Source: Hymenolepis diminuta (Eukaryota; Platyhelminthes; Cestoda; Cyclophyllidea; Hymenolepididae). From it: a DNA stretch of 64,000 bases. The stretch covers positions 1,097,855 to 1,161,854 of the forward strand of contig CAADRB010000059.1 in NCBI GenBank assembly GCA_900708905.1, in the 5' to 3' direction. Position numbers and translations under genes: made by a program. Below, one piece after another: positions 48,871 through 61,000 of the stretch (position 1 is its first letter; each line of letters begins with the position of its first letter). The notes below the pieces were generated by a model. That model saw only the letters and a program-made list of their open reading frames with translations. It did not search any database and was not told the DNA's origin.

Positions 48871-51800
48871 TGTATATTAATTAGTAATGGATCGTTAATA
48901 TCTTTCCTATTTAGTTGACTCCACTCCTGGTAATTTTATCAAGGGACGTTTTTCATGCATTTTTAGTACAGTTTGATCTCTTTTCAATTTTTTACAATAA
49001 TCCTTGAACATAGGAAATATAAAATTTTTAACTGAAATTATTTTTAGTTAAATAAGAAATTTATGGGCAAAGTACTTATGAAATATACCACATTTCGATT
49101 CTTTAAGAGAATAATTTATGGATGATAGTAGTTTGAATATTTAACACAAGGAGAAATAGGTGATTGTTCGTCGTTACATTTGCATCATTCCTCTGAAGAA
49201 CGCAAATTGCAAATATAATATCTACGTTATTTAATAGGGAAAAAATAAAATAACTCTTTTCTCTGATATCTAATATCAATCATTAAAATATGTTCTGCGA
49301 AAAAAAAAACTAAATTGATATGCAAGACAATTATGACCTAGAATGTGTCATGAGAAAATAAGGATTGCATAACCATGGTTCCCAAGGACCATAAGAATGA
49401 GAACATTCCTTTAGTATCCAGAGCTGAAGCGGACCGAAAATACCTTTACCAATCCTCCATTCGGGTCACTTAACGACGGAAATGGGCCTTAATTTTGGAA
49501 ACTATTTTGCTAAACTAGCCTAATTTTAACGATATACAATCACTTCGTCAGTTAGTAATTTGTAAATCATTACAATTGTTTGTTCATTCATTTAAAAACC
49601 TTTACGTCCAGATTCACTGCCTTTTAATAAATAATTAGAGATTTAATTCATTTAAATTCATAATCACCTTGACCTTTATCGTAGGAAAGATATCATATAT
49701 TTGTAAAACTGGAGATAATTTTTCACGAAATAATCCATTTCCTCTAACCTCTACCAAGTACTTTTATACCCTTCTGTCGGATTCTCTATTTATTCGCCTG
49801 TTCAAGTTAGAATTAACTAATGGCTAAAAACAAAATTTTAATTAATTAATTATTTTGCATATTTCATTCCGTAGTTTTAATTTCTGTCGCAAACTATCTC
49901 CTAAAGTATGTTTGTTTAATACCGTAGTACGCGCATAGTGGTTGGCCTATAGCTTTGCTTTGCTTCATTCTTTTCGTTTCTTTTTCAATTGGCTCTCCGC
50001 ACTAACTATCCGTTTTTCCCGCAATTCTTAATCCTTTCTGATCGCTCAACAAAACTCTTATCTTTCTGATTTTGGGAAAGGTTTTGAATTCTGTCAGCCT
50101 TTAAGGTCATTTGATTTAAAGGGAATGTCTCAAAGCCTAACTTAATTAGAATTTAAAAACGGCTCTTAATGGGATTTGTGCTACCTCCTAGGCACAACAT
50201 GATACTTTAATACTTATTGCAAATCTAGCCAACTTTGGAAAGCTTTATAATAGAACTAACATTTAATTATGCAGAGGTAAAAATGCAATTAAAAATAGTT
50301 TTTATGATAACGTTCTGTATAGATCGTTGAGATGTCAGTCATTTATTTTTCGTTGATCCTACAGTAATTTTCTTTGATGTGATAAAAATCATTTGCAGTT
50401 AATTAAAGTAATACATTAATTTTGCAGCGCGAATAGGGTTTAAATATGCATATATAATAAAGTCTCCTCATTGACTACTCTCACCTTTCATGTCTTGAAC
50501 TTAGTGTTTACAAGCTTTCTCCTTTGAAATTTGTAGAACTAGATGCATAATTTTAAAACTACTGAAGAAAATGTAAGCATGTAAACTATTTCTCATTAAT
50601 TTATCCTTTTAAAATTGAAGAAGATTTTATCCGTACGAAAACAGGCATTTCATTGACATCATTATAACCTTTCTTGAAATCTCTGGATTTCATGCATTTT
50701 GTGAATCCCTTCTACAAAACTAGTCATTTTGTTACAATCGATTTAAAGTCTAAATGAACTTTCCTCAAAAACTGAAGCAGAAGAAGTGGGATTAAATCTC
50801 CTAAAAGTTGGTTACAATGCTGGTTTATACCAGTGATAAAACACTAGCGGATCATTTTTTAATAGTAATTAACCACTTAAACAGATTCTTTTATTTTTTT
50901 CATAGGAAACTTGCCAATAAGGAAACTGTGACCAAATTCGGCTTTTTTAAATTTCGCCCTTTGAGTTGAAAGCAATTAGATTATCACCTCTTCGAGGATG
51001 CAGATCTATTTTCATTTCAACCTTAAATCCAAAATGAACAAACTGCGGAAATAATATTAACTCCTTCCCACTTTTCTATTCTCCAAATCTCTACTCTCGT
51101 CCTACCACCAATGAGTATTCGTTTATTAGAATATCAGTAACCATCGATCAGAAATTGGCATACAAATCAGTTGGCGATGTTTTTATACTTCCAACACTTT
51201 GACATCCAAATCGCAGCCAAATCTGTTTCCTTGAACATCAATTCTACTGGCATTTTTGAGTAGTATTTGTCCATGTAGATTGAGAGATTTCATAATACGC
51301 GCACAACGATGCAATTTAAGAAAATCCTTTATATATTTACCTACTTGTCTCTCTCCCTCTCTCTCTCCAACCTGTCTTCCCATTTGCAAATATATCTATT
51401 TTATTTCACTAAGTTTGGATATACTTGCCATTTATTAGAATTGTCTGTTTTATTTTTTACCTGGGTTAAAGACTGAAAATATGGGTTGACAAAAGATGGC
51501 GTATTAAATCAAATATTGGTTTGTTAAATATGTTTTAAGTTTAGCAGAAATTTTTAATAATCATGATATATGTGAGCGTCCGATTGGCAAAATATTAGTG
51601 CATATCCAGAAGTAGAAAAGGGTATATACTAAAAATGATAAGACAAATAAAATTTTTGTTTTGGAAATACATTTATTTGTAGATTGACTGTATACAGAGC
51701 AAAAATTCGCCGAAATAAATCTTACGTGTCTCTAATTTTGATAAATTATTTGTCATCTATAAAGTTAATGAGAACTCGTGGATTCATTATTCCGCTATAA

Positions 51801-52069
51801 TTGGTTGATATCTGTTACCCTGCATAAGTCTTTGAGAATAATCACTTGAACCACTCCCTTAAGAGAAAATTTATTCTCACCAAGTTACTACTTAGACGAC
51901 CAAAATAAACAAGTAAATGCAACAGTTTTATTAGCCCTTTAAGAATTTTTCTGCAAAGAAGCTGATAAATATACATCTAGAATTAAATTTTCAGAGACGT
52001 ATACGAGCACAGCAGATAACATATATGTTATTGAACTAGCTTAATGAAGATTAGTACAGATTGGCATGA
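48871..52069. other. Non-coding stretch up to the retroelement
   Basis: AT-rich. A CT-rich simple repeat ('ctctctccctctctctctcc') lies at 51348-51369. A patch at 49370-49470 is less AT-rich but unrecognised. Confidence 0.45.
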
Positions 52070-52171
52070 ATGAGTGAACAATTTTCTGAACTTTCACTAC
52101 CGATGAAAGTTACGACTATTTTTGCCGTAATTTGTTAGCTGCAAACCGTTGATTGTTATCTAACTCCAACA
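52070..52171 (+). repeat. Remnant of the 5' LTR
   Basis: Only the last 50-100 bases match the 3' LTR, most clearly from 'ttgccgtaatttgttagct' to 'ttatctaactccaaca'. Upstream of that the match fades, so the element was truncated at its left end or the LTR has been replaced. Confidence 0.7.
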
Positions 52172-52173
52172 AA

Positions 52174-52191
52174 TTGGTGACCTTGTAAACG
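52174..52191 (+). promoter_or_regulatory. Primer-binding site, tRNA-Trp type
   Basis: Directly after the LTR end stands 'ttggtgaccttgtaaacg'. The first eight bases from 'tggtgacc' match the complement of the tRNA-Trp 3' end, the primer typical of CsRn1-type elements. The rest has diverged. The related fragment at 27463 keeps 'gtgaccccgtg', closer to the original. Confidence 0.55.
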
Positions 52192-52220
52192 ACACGACCA
52201 TTCTGAAAAAGAAGAAAACG

Positions 52221-53060
52221 ATGTCTGAGGAAATCTATACTCCTTCCCCTCAGATCAGTCAGATCAATCCAGCCAGTCTACGTGAATTTTTACCAGAGCA
52301 TGCCCCAGGTGTATTTATGGTCTTAGGATCCCATTTCAAACATAATAACAAAACAAATTAACAAACTCCATGTCCTTATCGAAACCATTCCACCATCTCT
52401 CATTGTTCAGTTCGCAAATATCATCCAAAAGCTTTCCTCAAATCCCTATGATGACCTCAAAGCTGCTATCTTACGACATATCCAATCATCTGCAACCGAG
52501 CGGGTAGGGAAGTTACTTCAACAGGAGTGCATTGGTGATTTGAAACCTATAGCATTGCTTAATAGAATGAAACTGCTCGCACCCGGAGAATCTTTCGATA
52601 CGAACTTCTGGAAGCTATTACATTGTAAAAAACTTTCATCCTACATACAGCCTATCTTGGCGAATGCTCCCAAAACTGAACGTATAGAATTACTGGCTGA
52701 AATGGTGGACAACATAATCGAAACTGCCGGACCACCACGAATTGAGGAAATTCTCCACACCTCACACCTTACAACCAAAAATGAACCAGCAGCAACTTGG
52801 GAGGAGCGCATGCGAAAACTAGAAGCAAAAATTGGTGTTCTCACCCTACAGAGGAATCAACTACGCAGTCGAACATTCAGTAGACGCAGGCATTCACAGT
52901 CCAGACACGCTAAAATATCAAGAAGACATGGAAGTAGAGGAAATAATATTTGCTGGTATTACATCAGGCACGGTACTTCAGCACGCCACTGTTTATCGCC
53001 TATCAATTTCAGACTCACTCAGGAACGAGCCAGCTCGGCAGTAGTGGCGGAAACTGTTAG
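52221..53060 (+). pseudogene. gag: Gag-like region, frameshifted
   Basis: An ATG frame opens at 52221 (MSEEIYTPSPQISQINPASL) and stops after about 46 codons. The body then continues in other frames: a stretch with YDDLKAAIL near 52450, and an open frame from 52540 with GDLKPIALLNRMKLLAPGE and a Gag-like ELLAEMVDNIIE. Near 52951 the sequence reads CWYYIRHGTSARHC. This is the position of the CHCC-type zinc finger of CsRn1 elements, but the His after CWY is Tyr here and the last Cys is absent. Packaging function is therefore lost even apart from the frameshifts. Confidence 0.75.
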
Positions 53061-53079
53061 TGGGCATTCAAGTAACCGC

Positions 53080-53360
53080 CTTTTCCTTCAAGATCGAAAC
53101 TCCATCATATCTTATTTGATCGATTCCGGAGCAGAGATCTCTGTACTTTCTTCTACTTCCGCTGATCGAACTTTCCCAAGATTATCCTCTTATACTAGCA
53201 GCTGCCAGTGGTTCTCCCATCAAGACATATGGCCAGAAATCTGTCACTCTAGATCTTGGACCACGCAGGACCTTCCGCTGGATATTCATCTTTGCTGACG
53301 TCTCCAAACCGATTATTGGTGCTGATTTCCTCTGTCGTTTCGAACTCCTCCTTAATCTCC
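53080..53360 (+). pseudogene. Retroviral-type aspartic protease region
   Basis: The active-site motif LIDSGAEISVL is intact with the Asp codon at 53122-53124. A frameshift follows near 53180-53200. After it, the typical second half is readable in another frame (SGSPIKTYGQ, then TFRWIFIFADV and PIIGADFL near 53270-53325). The family acts as a dimer to process Gag-Pol; here it cannot be made in one frame. Confidence 0.75.
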
Positions 53361-53399
53361 GTGGGAAAAGTTACTTGACCCCTTAACAAGTCTCCATTC

Positions 53400-54100
53400 C
53401 AATATTCCTGTCCCACCTATTCCTCTATAACTTGTATTCAATCTTCTGAGTCCCCTTTCTATTCTATCCTTAAAAAATTCCCAGATCTCACTAACCCTGT
53501 TTGTCGCGGCAAACCAGTAAATCACTCTCTCACTCATTCTATTACAATCCATGGAAACCCTGTCAAAGCTCGAGTCCGTCGCCTTTCTCCAACTCGTTAC
53601 CAGATTGCCAAGGAAGAATTCGAACACATGCTTGATCTTGGTAGCATTCGTCGTCCTTCCAGTAATTGGTCATCCGCTCTCCATTTGACCCTTAAAAAAT
53701 TTGGTGATTGGCGTCCTTGTGGTGATTACTGTGCAATCAATTCGATCACAGTCCCGGACAATTATCCCATGCCCAATATACAGGACTTCTCATCCAATCT
53801 TCGGAATAGGAAGATCTTCTCCAAAATCGATCTTGTCCGTGCTTATAACCAAATTCCTATGGCCGAAGCAGATATTCCCAAAACAGCCATCGCTACTCCA
53901 TTTGGTCTGTTTGAATTACTTCAAATGCCATTTAGTTTACGCAACGCAGCCCAAACCTTCCAAAGTTTTATTGATGAAATATTGCATGGTCTCGACTTTG
54001 TTTTTGCCTATATCGACCACATCCTTGTGGCCAGTGAAAATGAGGAGGAACATAAGAAACATTTGGAGATTGTTTTAGAATGGCTAAATTTCCATTGACT
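53400..54100 (+). pseudogene. pol: Reverse transcriptase region with mutated catalytic box
   Basis: Open from 53628 to 54098. Ty3/gypsy RT blocks are clear: GSIRRPSSNWSSALHL, GDWRPCGDY, KIDLVRAYNQIPMAE, FGLFELLQMPFSLRNAAQTF. The catalytic box, normally Y-V-D-D, reads Y-I-D-H (54009-54020), so the second metal-binding Asp is replaced by His. The frame ends shortly after (EWLNFH, stop) while family sequence continues downstream in another frame. Confidence 0.85.
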
Positions 54101-54429
54101 CATCCTGAATCTCTCGAAAAGCGAAATTGGACAAAATACCTTATCTTTTCCTAGCCATACTCTATCTACCAAAGATTTCCGACCAACTGGCGAAAAAGTA
54201 GAGGAGATTCGACAATTCCCACAACCGAAATCCCTTAACCAACTTCGTCGGTTCTTAAGCATAATAAATTTTTACCGTCCTTTTCTTCCCAACTCTGCAA
54301 CAGTGATTTTTCCGCTCACAGGACTTCTAAAGTCCAAGAAGGCCAATTTCGCCCTCCCTTCCGAAGCTGTAACAGCCTTCGAAGAAATTAAAACTCTGTT
54401 AACCAATTGTTCACATATTAAGAACCGGA

Positions 54430-54810
54430 AGTAACCGTAACCCTATCCACAGACGCTTCACAGGCCGCTGTTGGCGCAGTACTGGAACAAAGGACAGGAG
54501 ATGCAGTACGACCCCTTGCCTTTTTCTTCGCCAAACTAACGCCTACTCAGACACGATACAGCACTTTCGGGCGGGAGCTTTTGGCGATCTACAAGGCGGT
54601 GAAACATTTCCGGTATCTCCTGGAAGGTCGCCAATTCACGATCTTCACCGATCGCAAGCCGTTAACATACGCCAGTCGGGCCTTTTCTGATCACTATTCT
54701 TCACTTGAAATCCGACATCTCAATTACGTCCTACAGTTCTCTAACAACATCCGACATGTTAAAGGCTCGGATATTATTGTCAATGATTGTCTTTCTCGAA
54801 CCGATGTCGA
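54430..54810 (+). pseudogene. RNase H region
   Basis: The typical STDASQAAVGAVLEQ start (catalytic Asp at 54452) is followed in the same frame by RPLAFFFAKLTPTQTRYST, GRELLAIYKAVKHFRYLLEG, FTIFTDRKPLTYA and a closing NDCLSR. This is the best preserved part of the element, with one frame running unbroken on into the integrase zinc finger. Confidence 0.8.
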
Positions 54811-54989
54811 AGCTGTAACAAAAGGCGTTGATTTTCCGTCCATCTCAAAAGCTCAAAATACCGACTCTGAACTACAAGAGTTTCGAAATCACCCGAATTC
54901 CCTTCAGTTAAAAGGTATTCCCTTGCACACAACTCCCGGTCTGATAACATGTGACGTTTCAACAGGTTTACCAAGACCTTTTGTCCCAA

Positions 54990-55600
54990 AAGCTTTCCGA
55001 CGCCAGATTTTCGAATCTCTTCACAATCTCTCACACCCTGGCAAACGGGCAACTGCAAAACTTATCACAAATCGTTTTATCCGGCCATCTTGTCGCAAGG
55101 ACATCGCAAACTGGACGAAGACTTGCCAAGTGTGTCAGCGAGCGAAAGTTGATAAATACACCAAAACCCCACCACGTCCATATTGACATTGTTGGTCCTC
55201 TCCCACTCTCGAATGGTTTCTCTTATCTTCTAACATGTGTCGACCGTTTCTCTCGATGGCAAGACGCTTTTACTATGTGTGACTTGGCTGCTGAAACCGT
55301 CGATAGAACCTTCAGAGAGAGATGGATCGCTACATTCGGTTTTTCCTCTAACATAACTACAGACCGTGAGACACAATTTGAGTCTCACCTTTTTTCTAAA
55401 CTAACTAATCTTCTTGGAACCAATCGGATTCGCACAACTGCATGCCACTCACAAGTTAACGGCTTGGTCGAACGTTTCCACCGCCAGCTGAAAGTAGCCC
55501 TTACCGTCCATTGTACACAACTGAAAATGGACAAAAGTCCTTCCTTTGGTCCTCCTTGGTATTCGAACGGTAATCAAAAATGACCCTAATTGCTCCACTG
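54990..55600 (+). pseudogene. Integrase region, all DDE residues present but frameshifted
   Basis: The HHCC zinc finger is intact (LHNLSHPGKR, then CQVCQRAKV, 55022-55140). Its frame then meets a stop near 55185. The catalytic core continues in another frame: HIDIVGPLPL (first Asp at 55185), ITTDRETQFES (second Asp), NGLVERFHRQLK (Glu at 55470). So a single frameshift near 55160-55180 separates zinc finger and core. The core frame stops at about 55583. The far end of pol reads VTRSGRNVHFSDRY near 56020-56065, a common Ty3/gypsy C-terminus. Confidence 0.8.
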
Positions 55601-56203
55601 CAGAAATGGTTTTTGGAGTTCCTCTCAAACTCCCTGGCTAATTCCTATCCCCTTCTAACGATTCCTTTTGGCCAAATTCTCCAAATTATATAGAACGTCT
55701 ACACTCCCACATGCAAAATCTACAGTCTCTCCCCAGTCGCCCTGTCTCCAATCCCATTTTCATTCCCACTGATCTAAAAACCTGTTCCCATATCTTTCTT
55801 TGGGACGATGCTGTCCGTAAGTCTCTAATAGATTTATGATGGCCCTTTCAAGGTCCTTCAAAGAGGTGAAAAGACTTTCCCTACCCTTCAAAATGACAAA
55901 GAAACTATTGTTTCTATCGATCGCGTAAAACCCATCTATCTTGACAAGTGAGTAACTGAAAACACTTTTCCAGTGTTTTACCCAAACCCTCCAGTCAAGG
56001 AACCAGAAAAACCAATATCAGTTACCCGTAGTGGAAGGAATGTGCATTTCTCAGACCGTTATAGGTTTTAAAAAAGATTAACCACTATGCTTCCCTTCAA
56101 ATTCCTTCGGTTTCTTCGCCTACTTCCTACGGCCTTTCGAAGAGTAAGATATTTGTTTTGAACAGGACGGTTACACTAGGATCAATTCCCAATCAGAAAT
56201 TTG

Positions 56204-56729
56204 TGTCGCCTTAACGTACCTCATGGCTGGGAAGAGGCTGAAGGATAACTCTCTATGCATTTTCCAGAATTATCTTTTATTCGCCTTCTCCACGATAATA
56301 CCTCAGTTTTTCCACCCACGAAGTTGGAGCGACTTCATTTATGTCCCTATGACGCATAACCCCTGTCTGACATGTCTAAACGCGTCCATCGATTTCCCCT
56401 CTTTTCTATAACCGCCTCGCTTCACATAAAAGGCGCATCTGCGCTCATGCTCTGACGTGGCTTTACCCAAGTGACTCATATGAACCTATCCTTGTTTTCC
56501 AGACACGGACAACGCACGCTTGTCAGTTACGGGCTCCTACACTGCTCTCTCTCCCCCTCTTTCTGTTACTCGTTGTGGTTTCCTTGAACACATTCTTGGT
56601 CTACTCAACTCTTGGTGTTCTGCTTCACAATTGTTGTTAGTTCTTACTCAAACAGCTACGAATTGGTGACTGTTATTGTTGCCGTAATTTGTTAGCTCCA
56701 AAATGTTGGTTGTTATCTAACTCCAACTC
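56204..56729 (+). repeat. 3' LTR of the Ty3/gypsy element
   Basis: Starts at TGTCGCC (matched by TGTAACC at about 27035 in the related copy) and ends at the 'ctccaac' also seen at 52163-52170. It is about 525 bases long and has copies at 80-590 (reverse), 27035-27480 and 39690-40000 (reverse). I cannot point to a clean polypurine tract just before it, which may have decayed. Confidence 0.75.
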
Positions 56730-58059
56730 CATAGAGTATGTCAAGTGCAAAAAAACGTGAATGAACAATTTACCTCAATACATATGTAAAAGATGACTAA
56801 CTGACATAAGATTTTTGTACATGGTTGGGTGATATAGCCACCATCATAGGAATGGTTAATATTACTGAGAGAATTTTTAACTCAACTCGAATAGGGTAAT
56901 TGAAAACGCTTGCAATAGTTCAGTTTAAATACCCATTTTATATACAAAATAGATATAAAAGTGAAAAGCTAAGAAAGGAGTAAGCATAGATTAAAAATGT
57001 CGAAAATGGTTTATGTATTTCATGCGGTGAATTAATTTGGAAGGTAGGGTTTTTTGAGAAATCATCAGGAAAAAGAATTGAGAAGTTAAAAATTGGATAC
57101 AAATTTACTCATGGTAAGCGATTAAGATTTCAGTTAGAAAGAAAGTGAATCTTATCGGTATTAATGGGCGGAGTTGACAAAACATTATTTTTATCGATTG
57201 AGGTATTTCATTGTAACGGTAAAGTTAGACTTTTCGACCCAATTAAGTTTCTGATATGCACATAACTTAAAACGTGTAATATATGTAAAAAAGTTTTAAT
57301 AATATTCTTTAGTCCACTTGTAATTACCAGACTTTCACTTTGCCTTTATACTGACGATATTCAAGGAAAAAGGGGAATCATTTTGCCAATTATTGGAATA
57401 CATTCAATTTTCGGGACGTACAAATTTTCAAAAGGAAAAACGAGGTTGTGAAACCACAACTAAATATGTGATCCTACAGGAGCAGTAAAAATAGAAAAAG
57501 ATGAGTCTTTAATAAGTAATGTTTTAACAATTATGCTGTTATGTTCGTCATGACTAATAGACATTCTGAGCATCAAGAACTGAGAAAAATAAAAAGTCTT
57601 TGCTGACAAAAAGCTTGTTAAGTTATGGTCAAATTGTTGTCACATTATCGGTTCATTAAACCGAAACTATATAATAATTTTCCAGTCTAATATATTATTA
57701 TGTTTCGCCTATTCACAATTATAATGACAACTATACATATGTGTATTGCTAAGGTTAAGAGATGTTAAATAATAATATAAGGTCAAAACAGCATGGTTTT
57801 AATAGGTTTTCCATGGAATTTGCTGATTTTGTTTAAAATAATGCGTGACCCTGAACTTATCCAAGAGTAATCCAGCGTCGGGTTGTGAGTGGTTTAACAG
57901 TTTGAGTAAATTTTGGCCTGTTTTTCTACGTATCGTCGTTTGTTGTATAATAAATTATGTTAAACACAACTCATTATAATTAATTGGATTTTGTTACTTC
58001 GTTACTTTTTGTTTATAATCTATTTTCAGGTCATATTCAATCAGTCAAATTCTAGAATC
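56730..58059 (+). other. Intergenic stretch and 5' flank of the adrenodoxin reductase gene
   Basis: AT-rich without genes. Just before the FDXR start codon lies a pyrimidine-rich tract with an acceptor at 58029 ('ctattttcag') and weaker ones at 58044 and 58053. They would suit a 5' UTR intron or a trans-splicing site. No clear promoter element is visible. Confidence 0.4.
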
Positions 58060-61000
58060 ATGTATACCTTTTCATGCGCTCTACGCGGTCCTCTACGCAC
58101 TCACACAATAAGGAAAGGATATCATGTCTGTCTTGTTGGCAGTGGTCCTTCGTCATTTTACGTGGCACAGTCATTACTTAAGGTACTGGTTCATTCAATG
58201 ATGATTGTATTTTTGTTTTCGTTAATTAATTGCAATATTCGGATTTCAGAGGAACGAAAATGTACGAGTTGACATGCTAGAAAAGCTACCGGCTCCTTTT
58301 GGTTTGGTTCGTTATGGTGTTGCACCTGACCATCCTGAAGTGAAGGTAAAGCAGTTACTTTTAAATTTAACATTGGATTAATTAGAATGTTATCAATACA
58401 TTTATACAAGTTGCCAAGAATCCCAGGTTCAATTATTTCGGTAATCTGACTGTGGGAAAAGACATTAAGCTGATGGAACTTCGGTCTGTTTATGATGCCA
58501 TTGTTTTGGCTTATGGTGCCAGTGCAGATAGATATATGAATATCCCCGGTGAGGTAATTTTTTTCCCATTTATTTTTGTCTTTTTTTTCAAGAATTTATC
58601 AGGAGTTTTATCTGCCAAAGACTTCGTTGGGTGGTATAACGGGTATCCAAAATCGAACATTGTAGGATGTCTATGCACATATACTTGTTAATACTTTGCA
58701 AGTGGTTACTTACTCATGTTGATTATTTTTTCTTTTAGCTTCTTCCNNNNNNNNNNNNNNNNNNNNNNNNNNNNNNNNNNNNNNNNNNNNNNNNNNNNNN
58801 NNNNNNNNNNNNNNNNNNNNNNNNNNNNNNNNNNNNNNNNNNNNNNNNNNNNNNNNNNNNNNNNNNNNNNNNNNNNNNNNNNNNNNNNNNNNNNNNNNNN
58901 NNNNNNNNNNNNNNNNNNNNNNNNNNNNNNNNNNNNNNNNNNNNNNNNNNNNNNNNNNNNNNNNNNNNNNNNNNNNNNNNNNNNNNNNNNNNNNNNNNNN
59001 NNNNNNNNNNNNNNNNNNNNNNNNNNNNNNNNNNNNNNNNNNNNNNNNNNNNNNNNNNNNNNNNNNNNNNNNNNNNNNNNNNNNNNNNNNNNNNNNNNNN
59101 NNNNNNNNNNNNNNNNNNNNNNNNNNNNNNNNNNNNNNNNNNNNNNNNNNNNNNNNNNNNNNNNNNNNNNNNNNNNNNNNNNNNNNNNNNNNNNNNNNNN
59201 NNNNNNNNNNNNNNNNNNNNNNNNNNNNNNNNNNNNNNNNNNNNNNNNNNNNNNNNNNNNNNNNNNNNNNNNNNNNNNNNNNNNNNNNNNNNNNNNNGTT
59301 GTATGTGAAATACAGGACTCGTTGCGTCTCACCTATTTCTCATAGACTCTCTGTTGAACTATGGCAAATGGACCTTTAAAGAAACAGTTCCACTCTTGTA
59401 TCAACCAAATAGGAATTTTCAGTCCCTCTTTCGACCTCTCACTTTAGCATACTCCATTGCCAATGTTTAAGGAATATTAGGAGTTGAGTAACGGCTTAAT
59501 ACTACAAAAATTCCAGTTATAAATTTCTATTTGTTTATCGTAATTGAGTGAATTGCACTGATAAAAAATATTGAATTTTGAGATCACGGGATGTTCATGC
59601 TTTTTCTAAACACCCAATGAGATCGTTAAATTATAATGTTGCTAATGGTGGCTGAGTACAATTCTATTCTTTCACGTTTGCTTTAAATGGTTCGAGACTA
59701 GTCTGACTATATCAATTCAGTCCTATTTAATGCCGATCAATGAATGAAAGAAGCAGAGCCTACCATCCTACAATATCTCCTATGGAAATTTAGGTATATA
59801 TTATTTTAATCTAAAATTATTCTTAAAATACGTAATATTATGCCTGACGTTGATGTGGGGCATTTAATTTTTCATTGAAATAATATTCCTTTACGCAATG
59901 CCCTCATGTCTAATCACACGTTTGTTTCGTTCATTTATTTTTTAGTTGATTTTTTTTTTAGAAAGAAATCCTAATTGCTCTCCATTTACAGTCAATTTAC
60001 AAATGCGTCTGATCATTTCTATCATTGTTTATTTTAAATGATGATTTTCACAGTTACCTTTTTAATATTTAATAATGGGATTAGATACGTATTTATTTAA
60101 AATGTTTAATAAAGGTTAGAGAAAGTAAAAACTTGCATTCTATCATCCCTCTTGTCAAGCATTTTTTAATAGTGCAGTTAACCATCCACATCACTGGATG
60201 TGCAGATGTGAGCATCGATCTCGTAATATCTGAGTTAGCAGACGTGCATGTGTCACCAGCTCAATTTTACATTTTGACGCCATTCATCAATAGCCTGGAC
60301 GGAGTGGAACTGCATTTAATAGTATTCAGCTACTCGTTATTCCTTCAAACAACAAAATCGACTAGATACTTCCATGGACGAATAGTTTCTTGATGGAATT
60401 GTGGAGTTTATTATTAGGTCAAACGGTTTTCCAATTACGTTTGTGACTACGCTTTATTTATGGTCAACCAAATTGACGCCGAGCTTAATTAATAGATTCC
60501 AGGATAAAGAGAGCTAGCAGCGCGGTGGTCAACGTGTTTGCCTGAGGTGTCAGAGATCAAGGGTTTAATGCCCATTGGTGCATACTCAGTGAGCGGAATG
60601 GTCAACTGAGCTGGCTAATGCATTAGCTGATAGAATTCAAGTTTCTCACCAGAGAAGCTTAATGATGTCACTCCCCNNNNGAGCGTTGGAAAATGTCTTC
60701 CTAATTAGGCTTGGGAATCATTTTAGTTCAGTAAGTTTGTGTAAGTGATAATTCCATTCAATGGAATGAAATGGTGAATTTCAATTGGACATAGGGTGAT
60801 ATCACATCGCTAGTATATGGACATTAAAATAACAATATTCACCCGTATTTCTGCTGTGATGAATTATGTCGGATTTATTATTCTTCCCTGCTTTACTGAC
60901 GTATATAATGTTGTCATTCAGCATGAATATATTTAATTGTATAGTGGTCATTTCTGTTTGATGGTCGATTGATGAATGCTATTGTGCATTGGTCACGGTT

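Larger units (their letters stand above)
52070..56729 (+). mobile_element. Decayed Ty3/gypsy LTR retrotransposon of CsRn1 type
   Basis: Order of parts: remnant of the 5' LTR end (to 52171), primer-binding site (52174-52182), gag, protease, reverse transcriptase, RNase H, integrase, a short end of pol (stop near 56070) and a 3' LTR (about 56204-56729). That is the Ty3/gypsy order. The end 'gccgtaatttgttagct' occurs at both ends (52124-52140 and 56682-56698), fixing the LTR terminus. Most of the 5' LTR is missing. The coding part is broken by several frameshifts and stops, so the copy cannot move by itself. Assignment to the CsRn1 group rests on the 'tggtgacc' primer site and the Gag zinc-finger relic described below. 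No clear target-site duplication is seen. Confidence 0.9.

Noticed and set aside
58706..59345. Long open frames on both strands across the gap
   Set aside because: They consist almost entirely of undetermined bases; only the flanks are real and they do not code continuously.
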